The notes under the pieces were generated by a model, which was not told the DNA's origin, ran no database searches, and saw only the letters and a list, made by a program, of their open reading frames with translations. Below are positions 12,455 to 20,211 of a stretch of 23,062 nt of DNA, piece after piece; position 1 is the first letter of the stretch, and each line of letters begins with the position of its first letter. Source of the DNA: a bacterium (lineage in GTDB: Bacteria; Patescibacteriota; Minisyncoccia; Phycocordibacterales; Phycocordibacteraceae). Made by a program: the position numbers and the translations under genes. The DNA lies in contig JAJXUR010000003.1 in the NCBI GenBank assembly GCA_021782715.1, positions 1 through 23,062 on the forward strand, in the 5' to 3' direction.

Positions 12455-14154
12455 GGCAGTATCATGGTGGTCGTCGCGGTATTCCCGACTATGGTTATAG
12501 CCGGGATTGTCGTTGTTGCGTATCCTGGTGCGGCTACGCTCACCGAATAGGTCGTGGATGCGAGACCATTGAAATAAGCGAGGCCGCACGCTGAGGTTGG
12601 AATCGTCGCGGCGTAGCCGTTCGCGGTGAGCGTCGCTTGCGCATCACCGATGGTGTTCCCTGCACTGTCCGTGACCAGGAGCGGAAGCGCATAGGCGGTC
12701 GGTGTCCCGATGAGGAGTGCGGTACTGGTCGCCGATGCGGGCGCGAGTGGGTACGGAGACGCCGGACAGCTTTCGATGAGCCGTGTTCCCGGAAGCAAGA
12801 TCGAATACGCGTCCCACTCGAGCGTCTCAGTTTTTTGCGCCGCGGTGCCGGTCGTATCGTTCACGATAGTTTTAAAGATAGGCGTGCTGCTCGCGTCGGA
12901 GCCGATGGTTTTGGTCCCGGTGAGCGTGAAGGAGACGTTCGGGAGCAGTGAGGGTCCGTCCGTGTGCGACAGTGACCAGAATGAGAGCGAAGGAGTCGTC
13001 GTCGTCGAGTCGCTTGTGAGGTCCGCCTCGAGTGCGAGCGCAGGATAGCTTGAGGTGGCTATGCTGGTGAGTGATACGGGGAACGACGAGAAGCCGGCGA
13101 TGTTTCCCGGTAGCACCGAGTCTGGGAGCGGCGTACCGGACGCATCGTCGACACGCACGACCGCACTCGTCCCCGAGGACGTCGCTATTGTCGCCGAGAG
13201 GATCCCCCACCCGTCGAGATAGCCGGGCGCGACGGTTACCGAACGGGCGGATCCTGAGAGCGCCTGGCTTGCGAGCGTGAGCGCACCGCCGCTGGCATTC
13301 GTCTGGGTCTCACTCGTCAGTTTCGAGGCATCAGCGAACGTGTCGTTGAAATCGGTCGTCGTCGCCAGAGCGAAGCTCGAGAGCGTGAGCGTCGCCAGTT
13401 GATCGATTGCGAAGGTCGCGCTCGTAGTCTGGTTCTTCACTATCGTGAGGTAGCCTGGAGTCGGATTCACGTTCTGGGCCGAGCGCGCATATGTCTGCGC
13501 GCTCGAGTAGCCCGTGCGTGATACATATATCTGATACGCCGAAGAGGTCGCTGCGCCGTCTATTGTTACGAGGCCGGCCGTGTTGGTGAACGTAGTGAAA
13601 TCGACCGTCGGTGAGATTGTGGTATTGACGACGCGGACGCTCGCGCCCCCCAGGTCCGCTCCGTTTGCATCGACGACATGCAGGGAGAGCGTCCCGCCGC
13701 CGGTCGATGTCTCGATGCCCGGCGGCGCGAAATTCGAGACAAGCGAGACTGATTTCAGTAATCCGTAGATTGAGTACGATACGGTCACCTCTCCTATTTT
13801 ATAGTCGGTCGTAATGCCGTTGGTATCGTTCGCTCCGATGCCGTCAGCCGGATCATCAGTATACTCGACGAAGGTGTGGGTCGTGTACGGGATGCCGTCG
13901 ACCGTCGAGGTCGCGTATTGCGTGATGGTCCCCGCTGGTATGCCGCCCACGGTGCCGAGCGCGTCGTAGGAGATCCCACGCATGTATTCCATCTGCGTGC
14001 TGGCGAGCTCGACCGCCGCTGCTTTCGCTTTCGTCAGCGTGGAGAGCACGAGTGAGGCGCGCAGGATGCCGAAGAGAGCGAGGAAGACCACCAGCAAGAG
14101 CGCTACGCCGACGATGACATCGATGAGGCTGAATCCTTGCCGGTAGCGGGACAT
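12451..14154 (-). CDS. Oversized minor pilin with carboxypeptidase-regulatory-like domains
   Basis: A 567-residue protein with a pilin N-terminus, MSRYRQG|FSLIDVIVGVAL, hydrophobic to about residue 30, then QMEYMRGISYDALGTVGGIP, typical of CPR minor pilins. Position +5 is Asp instead of Glu. Beyond about residue 150 it adds a modular Ser/Thr-rich ectodomain: about 155-252 (GTLSLHVVDANGADLGGASV with TNTAGLVTIDG) and about 480-567 (LLVTDSAGNTIGDAQATL and ACGLAYFNGL) look like carboxypeptidase-regulatory, Ig-like beta domains, separated by about 230 residues of beta-rich sequence. Typical pilins have 130-200 residues. An adhesive tip pilin is a reasonable inference. The start overlaps the pilC stop by one base (TGATG). 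Confidence 0.82.
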   Translation of the reverse strand: MSRYRQGFSLIDVIVGVALLLVVFLALFGILRASLVLSTLTKAKAAAVELASTQMEYMRGISYDALGTVGGIPAGTITQYATSTVDGIPYTTHTFVEYTDDPADGIGANDTNGITTDYKIGEVTVSYSIYGLLKSVSLVSNFAPPGIETSTGGGTLSLHVVDANGADLGGASVRVVNTTISPTVDFTTFTNTAGLVTIDGAATSSAYQIYVSRTGYSSAQTYARSAQNVNPTPGYLTIVKNQTTSATFAIDQLATLTLSSFALATTTDFNDTFADASKLTSETQTNASGGALTLASQALSGSARSVTVAPGYLDGWGILSATIATSSGTSAVVRVDDASGTPLPDSVLPGNIAGFSSFPVSLTSIATSSYPALALEADLTSDSTTTTPSLSFWSLSHTDGPSLLPNVSFTLTGTKTIGSDASSTPIFKTIVNDTTGTAAQKTETLEWDAYSILLPGTRLIESCPASPYPLAPASATSTALLIGTPTAYALPLLVTDSAGNTIGDAQATLTANGYAATIPTSACGLAYFNGLASTTYSVSVAAPGYATTTIPAITIVGNTATTTMILP

Positions 14155-15368
14155 CAGAAGGCCGATGAGAGCGAATAAATAGGCGCGATCATCGCGACGG
14201 CGAATACGCCGACGAAGGCGCCGATGACGAGCATAAGCACCGGTTCGATGATTGTCGAAAGGTCTTTCGTCTTCTCTGCGACGTCGGCTTCGTAGAATTC
14301 AGCGACTTGTTTCAGCATGCCGGTAACGTCGCCGGTCTCCTCACCCACAGCGAGCATGTCACTCATGAGGAGGGGGTAGAGTTTCGTATGCTCAGAGAAT
14401 GACACGGAGAGGAGCTCCCCTTTCCGTACGTGCGCTTCTGCTTCGTCGATAACGCGTGCGAAGGGGGCGGCATGGACGACGTCCCTCGTGATGGCGAGCG
14501 CATCAAGCACCGGGACGCCGGAGGAGAGAAGCGAGGAGAGCGTCCGCGCGGCGCGCGCTGCATAGGTCTCGCGGATGAGTTCATTTATGACCGGCACCCA
14601 GAGCGCGGCGGTAAGCACGATGTTCCCCCCGAACCGCGATCGGACGAACAGCACCCCGCCGACGACGAGGGTGACAAGAGCCGTGAGCACCAAAGCGACA
14701 TTCCCGACGAGGAAGTTTGAAAGAGCGACGATCATCCTGGTCGCAAGCGGCACCTGGACGCCGAGCTGCGTGAATGTGCTGGTCAGGGTCGGCACGACAT
14801 AGATGAGCATCAGAATGCCGACGATGATGACCGCCGTTATGACGATTGCCGGGTAGATCATTGCCCCGCGTATCTTGCGCACCAGTTCATCCGAGCGCTC
14901 CATCTGGAGACCGACGACTGAGAGCGAATCGGCGAGCGATCCGGATTCCTCCCCCGCCTTCGCCATAGCGACGAAGAGATCGGAGAAGACATTCGGATAG
15001 GCGGCAAGCGCTTCGTGAAATGATGATCCTTTCCGGATCGATTCGGAGAGTCCGGCGACGACTGCCTTGAGATGTTTATTGCTCGACTGCCGTTCGGTGA
15101 CCGAGAGTGCCCGCGCGAGCGAGAGCCCGGCCGTGAGCATCGCTGCGAGATTCTTCGCCATGCGGCTAATCTCGATATGCTTTATGCCGGTGCCAAACGA
15201 TATGAAGAGCCACGCCGGGAGCCTGAATCTTCCGCTCAGGTCTGAGAGTGCGATGACGGTTCCGTTCTCTTTCTGTACCTGATCGTAGACAGCGAAACGT
15301 GTCGGTGCCTCGATGACTTCTCCTCGGTCAGGCTGACCCTCTTTTCGTATCGTGACGCGGAATCTCAT
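14154..15368 (-). CDS. pilC: Type IV pilus inner-membrane platform protein PilC/GspF
   Basis: A 404-residue protein with a small N-terminal domain (MRFRVTIRKEGQPDRGEVIE) and two T2SSF repeats, recognisable from NLAAMLTAGLSLARALSVTE near residue 72 and LSSLLSSGVPVLDALAITRD near 270, each followed by membrane helices; the last (LMLVIGAFVGVFAVAMIAPI) is typical of the family end. It forms the inner-membrane platform that works with the PilB ATPase to assemble pilin subunits. It starts 2 bases after the pilB stop and overlaps the next gene by 1 base. No Shine-Dalgarno is seen, consistent with coupling. Confidence 0.94.
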   Translation of the reverse strand: MRFRVTIRKEGQPDRGEVIEAPTRFAVYDQVQKENGTVIALSDLSGRFRLPAWLFISFGTGIKHIEISRMAKNLAAMLTAGLSLARALSVTERQSSNKHLKAVVAGLSESIRKGSSFHEALAAYPNVFSDLFVAMAKAGEESGSLADSLSVVGLQMERSDELVRKIRGAMIYPAIVITAVIIVGILMLIYVVPTLTSTFTQLGVQVPLATRMIVALSNFLVGNVALVLTALVTLVVGGVLFVRSRFGGNIVLTAALWVPVINELIRETYAARAARTLSSLLSSGVPVLDALAITRDVVHAAPFARVIDEAEAHVRKGELLSVSFSEHTKLYPLLMSDMLAVGEETGDVTGMLKQVAEFYEADVAEKTKDLSTIIEPVLMLVIGAFVGVFAVAMIAPIYSLSSAF

Positions 15369-15370
15369 GC

Positions 15371-17119
15371 TTATTCGGTCACGGCACGGAGGACTTCCTC
15401 CAGGGAAGTGATGCCGCGCGCAGCCTTGTAGAGACCATCTTCAATCATCGTCAGCATACCTTCTTTCTTCGCTTGGTCTTCGAGCGCCTCGCTCGTACTC
15501 GCATGCAGCATGATGTCGCGGATGGCCGGCGAGATGGCGAGCACTTCGTGGATGCCGATGCGGCCTTTGTAGCCGTCTTCGCACTCGGCACTCGGGGCCG
15601 GATGGTAGAACGGGATGTCGTTGAGTTTCGATCCGGCCTTCACGATCTTCTCGTCGGTGAGCGCATTGAAGGCAATGGCGAACTCGGCATCGCTTGCGAC
15701 TTTCGCCCGTGCGCTCGCGTCGAGGGCGTAGGCCTCTTTACCCTCACAGAGCTTGCGCACGAGTCGCTGGCCGACGATGACGCGAATGGTCGAGACTAAG
15801 AGGAATGGCTCGACACCCATGTCGATGAGGCGCGGTATCGCTCCGGCGGCGCTGTTGGTGTGGATGGTCGAGAGGACGAGGTGGCCGGTGAGAGCCGCGT
15901 TGATGGCAAGCGAGGCAGTCTCGCTGTCGCGGATCTCGCCGACCATGATGATGTCCGGGTCCTGGCGCACGAGCGAGCGGAGGCCATTGGCGAACGTGAA
16001 GCCTATTTGCGGGTTCACTTGTGTCTGGTTGACGCGCTTCATCTGGTACTCAATCGGATCCTCGATAGTCGAGATATTTACGTCAGGCCGGTTGAGGATG
16101 TCGAGCATCGTGTAGAGCGTCGTCGTCTTTCCGGAGCCGGTCGGACCGCTGATGAGGATGATGCCAGTCGTCTGCTTGAGCGCGTGATGGATGCGTTCGG
16201 TATTCTCGCCGTGGAAGCCGAGCGCCTCGAGCGTGAATCCTTCACCGGTCTCGCGCAAGAGGCGCATGACGGTCTTCTCGCCGAAGAATGTCGGTAGGAT
16301 TGAGACGCGGAATGAGACGCGGTCCGCCTCGGTCTCCATTTTGAATCGTCCGTCCTGCGGGAGGCGTTTCTCATCAAGCTTCAGGTTTGAGAGTACCTTG
16401 ATGCGAGCGATGATGCCGGCGGCGGCGGCCTTGGGCAAGGTCATCGCATCATGGAGGATGCCGTCGATGCGGTACCGGACGAGTACTTGGTCTTCTTGGG
16501 GCTCGATGTGGATGTCGGACGCGCCTTGCACGATAGCGTGCCGCAAGAGCGTGTCGACGATGCGCACGATTGGCAGATCCTCGGCCATTTTCTTGAGGTC
16601 GTCGCCTGAGAGATCTTTCCCTCCTTCTGCGATGACACGAATCTTCCCTGCTTCCGTCGAGATGATGTCGCCGAATTCGTCCTTGAGTGATTTCTGGTAT
16701 TGGAGGAGCGCATACTTGATGCTCTCGGTGTCGGTGAGCCGCGCTAGTATCTTGAGCCCCGTCTTCTTGCCGATAGCTTCGATGGACGCGAGATCTTCGG
16801 CGTCGAGCATCGCGACCTCAAGCGAGCCGGCATCTTTCTTATACGCGATGATGTTATGCGTGCGCGCAATGGGTTCCGGTATGAGAGCGAGGATGTCAGT
16901 CGGGATTTTATACTCTTTCAGGTTGACGAAAGGGATTCCGAGCACGTACGCCTGGATGCGGCGAAGCGCATCCTCGGTCAATGATCCACGCGAGACAAGG
17001 ATGTCGCCGAGCGATTGTCCACGCTTCGCCGCCTCGACGGCGGCATCGTCGATCTCCTTCTTCGCGACGAGCCCTGAATCGGTGATGAATTCTTTCAGCT
17101 CTCCTTCTGAGACATGCAT
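15371..17119 (-). CDS. pilB: Type IV pilus assembly ATPase PilB/GspE
   Basis: A 582-residue GspE/PilB ATPase. The N-terminal MshEN-like domain (GQSLGDILVSRGSLTEDALR) is followed by the ATPase core: HIEPQEDQVLVRYRIDGILH, Walker A GPTGSGKTT at about 325-333, the Asp box TIEDPIEYQ, Walker B IIMVGEIRDSETA and the His box GHLVLSTIHTNSA. It powers pilus extension at the inner membrane. The tetracysteine zinc site usual in this family is reduced to single Cys residues (LCEGK and AECEDGYKGR). The start at 17119 begins the real N-terminus MHVSEGELKEFI; the 36 extra codons upstream are not family-like and would run past the TATACT box that ends 9 bases before this ATG. First gene of the pilus operon. 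No PilT is present in the window. Confidence 0.94.
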   Translation of the reverse strand: MHVSEGELKEFITDSGLVAKKEIDDAAVEAAKRGQSLGDILVSRGSLTEDALRRIQAYVLGIPFVNLKEYKIPTDILALIPEPIARTHNIIAYKKDAGSLEVAMLDAEDLASIEAIGKKTGLKILARLTDTESIKYALLQYQKSLKDEFGDIISTEAGKIRVIAEGGKDLSGDDLKKMAEDLPIVRIVDTLLRHAIVQGASDIHIEPQEDQVLVRYRIDGILHDAMTLPKAAAAGIIARIKVLSNLKLDEKRLPQDGRFKMETEADRVSFRVSILPTFFGEKTVMRLLRETGEGFTLEALGFHGENTERIHHALKQTTGIILISGPTGSGKTTTLYTMLDILNRPDVNISTIEDPIEYQMKRVNQTQVNPQIGFTFANGLRSLVRQDPDIIMVGEIRDSETASLAINAALTGHLVLSTIHTNSAAGAIPRLIDMGVEPFLLVSTIRVIVGQRLVRKLCEGKEAYALDASARAKVASDAEFAIAFNALTDEKIVKAGSKLNDIPFYHPAPSAECEDGYKGRIGIHEVLAISPAIRDIMLHASTSEALEDQAKKEGMLTMIEDGLYKAARGITSLEEVLRAVTE

Positions 17120-17128
17120 ATAGCATGC

Positions 17129-17134
17129 AGTATA
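17129..17134 (-). promoter_or_regulatory. -10 box for the pilus operon (near-leaderless type)
   Basis: The minus strand reads GAGGTATACT, ending 9 bases before the pilB ATG at 17119, so any leader would be 2-3 bases. No -35 match is visible at the right distance. It is divergent from the nusA promoter about 100 bases away. Confidence 0.6.
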
Positions 17135-17229
17135 CCTCGCGAGATGCCAGCCATACGGCGTGCAATAGGGCGAGTATGGGATATCCTCTCTACAAGACGG
17201 AGTCCGCGCAGGTCGCGGCGCAGCCATGA

Positions 17230-17257
17230 TTGACTCCGCGGTCGGTTCTGGTATACT
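17230..17257 (+). promoter_or_regulatory. Sigma-70-type promoter of nusA
   Basis: TTGACT (17230-17235), a 16-base spacer and TATACT (17252-17257), with TGG in front of the -10 (extended -10). This is the best-formed promoter in the window. The start point should be near 17264, which gives nusA a leader of about 70 bases containing a terminator-like hairpin, unlike the leaderless genes around it. Confidence 0.75.
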
Positions 17258-17269
17258 ATCATCACCTTG

Positions 17270-17293
17270 AATGTCCGTTCCGCGGACATTTTT
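17270..17293 (+). terminator. Terminator-like hairpin in the nusA leader (possible attenuator)
   Basis: An 8-bp stem (17270-17277 with 17283-17290) and 5-base loop is followed by a run of five T (17289-17293). It lies between the nusA promoter and the nusA start codon, about 6 bases into the predicted transcript. It has the form of a Rho-independent terminator, so it could limit nusA expression. Confidence 0.55.
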
Positions 17294-17332
17294 GTTAGAA
17301 TAGGACTATTAGCAGAGACATACACATTCCAT

Positions 17333-18697
17333 ATGATTGATTTGAAAACCATGGGTGCCGTGCTCGGAGAGTTTGAGGATCGCGGTATAAGCCGGGCGAC
17401 GATGGTCGATGCTATCGAGAATGCCATGGCGACCGCGTACAAGCGCGAATACGGAAAGCGCGGACAGGTCGTGCGGGCGAAACTCGATCTCAATGCCGGT
17501 ACTATCGCGTTCGAGCAGGTGAAGACCGTTGTGGACGAGAACACGGTCCGCTTCCCGACGGAGGGTGAGGAAGTCTCTCTCGAGCATCCGCATCCGCATG
17601 CTTTCCACGCCGAAGAAGAGCAGCTCGAAGAGGGCGAGCTTCCCCGTTTTGACGCGGAGAAGCATATCCTCATCGCGGACGCGAAGCTCATGAAGCGCGG
17701 CGCAGCCGTGGGCGAGGAGATTATCTTCCCGCTCGAGCCGCAGGATGACTTCGGCCGTATCGCGGCGCAGACTGCCAAGCAGGTCGTCATCCAGAAAGTG
17801 CGCGAGGCCGAGAAGCTCTCCATGATGGAGGAGTTCGGCGAGAAGAAGGGCGAGATCGTGGGTGGTATCGTGCAGCGCATCGAGCGCGGTGCGATATTCG
17901 TCGACCTCGGTCGCACGACCGGCATCATCCCGTACGAGGAACAGATCCCGGGCGAGCGGTATCGCATGGGCGAACGCATCCGCGCGTATCTCTACGCGGT
18001 TGATGAGGGCTTCCGCGGCGTGTACCTGCGCCTCTCGCGCGCGCACCCGAAGTTCGTCGTGAAGCTCTTCGAGCTCGAGGCACCGGAACTCGCCTCAGGC
18101 GCTGTTGAGATTAAGGCACTTGCCCGCGAGCCGGGCAGCCGCACCAAGATCGCTCTCTCTTCTATTGATCCGCATGTCGACCCGGTCGGCTCTCTCGTCG
18201 GTCAGCGCGGCGTGCGCGTCTCGACCGTCATGAGTGAGCTCGGCGGTGAGCGCATCGACATCATCGAGTGGAATGACGATGCGAAGGAGTTCGTGAAGGA
18301 GGCGCTTTCCCCCGCTACCCCGATTGACGTCGTTCTTGACGAAGCTGAGCACCGCGCGACGGTTACGGTCGCCGAAGACGAGCAGTCGCTCGCCATCGGT
18401 CGTGGCGGCCAGAACGTCCGCCTTGCGGCGAAACTCACGGGTTGGAACATCGACATCGTCTCTGCGGCGGGCGTCGAAGTCGCCGAGAGCAATGGTGAAT
18501 CGGTGGCCATCAATGAGTCGGAGAAAGATCCCGCCGAGGAGGCAGGTGTCATGCCGACGGAGAGTATCGAGATCGTCACCGACGAGGCGCCGCAGGAAAC
18601 GGTCCTTCCTGCTGAAGAAGAGCTTGTCGGGCTTCCCGCGAGCGATGAGACGGCCGCCGATAAGTCGGAAGATCGCGACGCTGCGAAGGACGAATAA
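17333..18697 (+). CDS. nusA: Transcription termination/antitermination factor NusA
   Basis: A 454-residue NusA. The N-terminal RNA polymerase-binding domain starts MIDLKTMGAVLGEFEDRGIS; the S1 domain spans about 172-240 (KGEIVGGIVQRIERGAIFVD), KH1 has GSLVGQRG at 287-294 and KH2 has AIGRGGQNVRLAAKLTG at 354-370. From about 380 the protein ends in an acidic, Glu/Asp/Ala-rich tail without the repeats seen in E. coli. A Glu/His-rich insertion (about 76-108) interrupts the N-terminal domain. NusA binds RNA polymerase and nascent RNA and modulates pausing and termination. A frame from a TTG at 17267 would add 22 residues, but the family start is the ATG at 17333. It is not followed by infB or rbfA, its usual partners, but by ppa. 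Confidence 0.94.
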   Translation: MIDLKTMGAVLGEFEDRGISRATMVDAIENAMATAYKREYGKRGQVVRAKLDLNAGTIAFEQVKTVVDENTVRFPTEGEEVSLEHPHPHAFHAEEEQLEEGELPRFDAEKHILIADAKLMKRGAAVGEEIIFPLEPQDDFGRIAAQTAKQVVIQKVREAEKLSMMEEFGEKKGEIVGGIVQRIERGAIFVDLGRTTGIIPYEEQIPGERYRMGERIRAYLYAVDEGFRGVYLRLSRAHPKFVVKLFELEAPELASGAVEIKALAREPGSRTKIALSSIDPHVDPVGSLVGQRGVRVSTVMSELGGERIDIIEWNDDAKEFVKEALSPATPIDVVLDEAEHRATVTVAEDEQSLAIGRGGQNVRLAAKLTGWNIDIVSAAGVEVAESNGESVAINESEKDPAEEAGVMPTESIEIVTDEAPQETVLPAEEELVGLPASDETAADKSEDRDAAKDE

Positions 18698-18717
18698 TCG
18701 CGCACGACAAGGTGCGG

Positions 18718-18723
18718 TATACT
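18718..18723 (+). promoter_or_regulatory. -10 box for ppa (near-leaderless type)
   Basis: GCGGTATACT ends 8 bases before the ppa ATG at 18732, in the 34-base gap after nusA. No clear -35 and no Shine-Dalgarno are seen. Confidence 0.55.
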
Positions 18724-18731
18724 AAAAATAT

Positions 18732-19250
18732 ATGAACCTATTGCACGATATCGACCCAGGCACGAAGGAAGAGATGAATGTCATCGTCGAGATACCTCAC
18801 GGCTCGCAGAACAAGTACGAGATAGACAAGAAAACCGGCATGATCGCCCTCGACCGGGTGCTGCACACGGCACAGACGTATCCCTTCGACTACGGCTTCG
18901 TGCCGCAGACGTTGTGGGATGATGGCGATGCGCTCGACGTCGTGCTGCTTACCACGGTTCCGCTCTTCCCCGGTGTGCTCGTGCGCGCCCGCCCGGTCGC
19001 CATCATGCCGATGGTGGACGGTGGAGAGGCCGATGAGAAAGTCCTCGCGGTCCCGGCAGATGATCCGCGCTTCGCTGAGATCAAGGATCTGAGCGACATC
19101 AATCCGCATACGCTGAAGGAGATCGCGCACTTCTTCGTGACCTACAAACAAATACAGAAGAAGGAGGTCTCCATCGGGGAGTTCCAGGGCCGTACCGAAG
19201 CCGAAGCGGCATTCGAGCGCGCCCGGAAGCTGTACACGGAGTCGAAATAA
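18732..19250 (+). CDS. ppa: Inorganic pyrophosphatase, family I
   Basis: A 172-residue soluble pyrophosphatase with the complete active site: Glu20 and Lys28 (VEIPHGSQNKYEID), Tyr54 (YPFDYGFVPQT), Asp64, Asp66 and Asp69 (DDGDALDVV), Asp96, Asp101 and Lys103 (MVDGGEADEKVLAV) and Tyr138-Lys139 (FFVTYKQIQ). It hydrolyses pyrophosphate in the cytosol, pulling nucleic acid synthesis forward. Length and residue spacing match the bacterial hexameric enzyme. The next gene starts one base after the stop. Confidence 0.96.
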   Translation: MNLLHDIDPGTKEEMNVIVEIPHGSQNKYEIDKKTGMIALDRVLHTAQTYPFDYGFVPQTLWDDGDALDVVLLTTVPLFPGVLVRARPVAIMPMVDGGEADEKVLAVPADDPRFAEIKDLSDINPHTLKEIAHFFVTYKQIQKKEVSIGEFQGRTEAEAAFERARKLYTESK

Positions 19251-19251
19251 T

Positions 19252-19503
19252 ATGGAGGACGAGAAACTGCTTCCGCCGGAAGAGCCGATTGCCGCAGCCG
19301 AATCGGCGCCAATCGAGCCGGAGCCACAGGTCGCTATCCAGGAAGAGCTCCTCCCCGGTGTCCCCTCCTCCAAGCAGCAGCAGTGGGGCGTGCTCATCTC
19401 GATTGTCATCATCGTCGTGATGGTCATCGTCGGCGCCTTCTACGCCTGGGGTAAGCGTATCGCGCAGGAGCAGCAGTACCCCCCATCGACAGTCGCCAAG
19501 TGA
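19252..19503 (+). CDS. Single-helix membrane protein, unknown function
   Basis: An 83-residue protein with a Pro/Glu/Ala-rich N-terminus (MEDEKLLPPEEPIAAAESAP), one membrane helix at about 46-66 (GVLISIVIIVVMVIVGAFYA) and a short tail. By the positive-inside rule the negative N-terminus is likely outside and the tail (WGKRIAQEQQ) inside, which is inference. I do not recognise a family. It is tightly packed one base after ppa and 19 bases before clpP, which supports a real gene in the ppa transcript. No Shine-Dalgarno is visible. Confidence 0.68.
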   Translation: MEDEKLLPPEEPIAAAESAPIEPEPQVAIQEELLPGVPSSKQQQWGVLISIVIIVVMVIVGAFYAWGKRIAQEQQYPPSTVAK

Positions 19504-19513
19504 GTCTTATAAT
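19486..19513 (+). promoter_or_regulatory. Promoter of clpP (near-leaderless type)
   Basis: TCGACA (19486-19491), a 16-base spacer and a perfect TATAAT (19508-19513), ending 9 bases before the clpP ATG. The -35 lies within the last codons of the upstream gene. Confidence 0.65.
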
Positions 19514-19522
19514 TCATTTCCT

Positions 19523-20122
19523 ATGAAACACACACAACCGAGCTCCTCGATGATGGTCCCGATGGTCATCGAGAAGAGCCAATTCGGCGAACGCGCCTAC
19601 GACATCTACTCGCGCCTCCTCAAGGAGCGCATCATCTTCCTCGGTGGCCCTATCGATGATGATGTCGCGAACCTCGTCATCGCCCAGCTCCTCTTCCTCG
19701 AGTCGGAGGATGCGAAGAAGGACATCTCGCTCTACATCAATAGCCCAGGCGGCGTCGTGACCGCCGGTCTCGCGATCGTGGACACGATGAATCATGTGAA
19801 GCCGCATGTTTCGACGGTGTGCGTCGGCATGGCGGCCTCCGCTGCCGCGGTCATCCTCTCTTCGGGCGAGAAGGGCAAGCGATTCTCGCTCCCCAACTCC
19901 GAAGTGATGATCCACCAGCCGCACGGCGGCGCCGAGGGCCAGGCGACCGACATAGAGATCACCGCGAAGCAGATATTGAAGCTCCGCGCGACCCTCAATC
20001 GTATCCTCGCGAAGAACACTGGCCAGACGCTTGCGAAGATCGAGAAGGACGTCGAGCGCGACTTCTTCATGACCGCCGACGAGGCCAAGAAATATGGCAT
20101 CGTCGACAAGGTCTTCGCGTAA
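19523..20122 (+). CDS. clpP: ATP-dependent Clp protease proteolytic subunit
   Basis: A 199-residue ClpP with the catalytic triad Ser106 (VGMAASAAAVIL), His131 (EVMIHQPHGG) and Asp180 (VERDFFMTADEA). Other family blocks are RIIFLGGPIDDDVAN and LYINSPGGVVTAGLAIVDTM. It forms the chambered peptidase that works with a Clp ATPase (ClpX or ClpC), neither of which is in the window. Length is normal and the start at 19523 fits the propeptide-bearing family N-terminus (VPMVIEKSQFGERAYDIYSR from residue 12). It is followed by a terminator. Confidence 0.96.
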   Translation: MKHTQPSSSMMVPMVIEKSQFGERAYDIYSRLLKERIIFLGGPIDDDVANLVIAQLLFLESEDAKKDISLYINSPGGVVTAGLAIVDTMNHVKPHVSTVCVGMAASAAAVILSSGEKGKRFSLPNSEVMIHQPHGGAEGQATDIEITAKQILKLRATLNRILAKNTGQTLAKIEKDVERDFFMTADEAKKYGIVDKVFA

Positions 20123-20141
20123 ATAAAAGCATAGGCAAAGA

Positions 20142-20170
20142 AAAACGGCGGACCTTCGGTCCGCCGTTTT
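20142..20170 (+). terminator. Intrinsic terminator after clpP
   Basis: A 13-bp perfect stem (20142-20154 with 20158-20170) with a TTC loop and four T at the end of the 3' arm. It separates clpP from the toxin-antitoxin promoter, whose -35 starts 5 bases later. Confidence 0.85.
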
Positions 20171-20175
20171 CACAC

Positions 20176-20203
20176 TTGACGCGACTATACCGAAGTATAT
20201 ACT
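20176..20203 (+). promoter_or_regulatory. Promoter of the toxin-antitoxin operon (leaderless type)
   Basis: TTGACG (20176-20181), a 16-base spacer and TATACT (20198-20203), ending 7 bases before the antitoxin ATG at 20211. The -10 lies in the middle of the operator palindrome. Confidence 0.75.
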
Positions 20204-20211
20204 TCGGTATA
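20186..20211. promoter_or_regulatory. Perfect 26-bp palindromic operator of the toxin-antitoxin operon
   Basis: Two exact 13-base half sites, TATACCGAAGTAT and its complement, meet at 20198/20199 with no spacer. The element covers the -10 box and ends on the A of the antitoxin start codon. Ribbon-helix-helix antitoxins bind such palindromes, so this is the expected autorepression site. Confidence 0.8.

Noticed and set aside
17120..17227. N-terminal extension of PilB by 36 codons
   Set aside because: Not family-like, and the -10 box at 17129-17134 lies inside it, just upstream of the chosen ATG.
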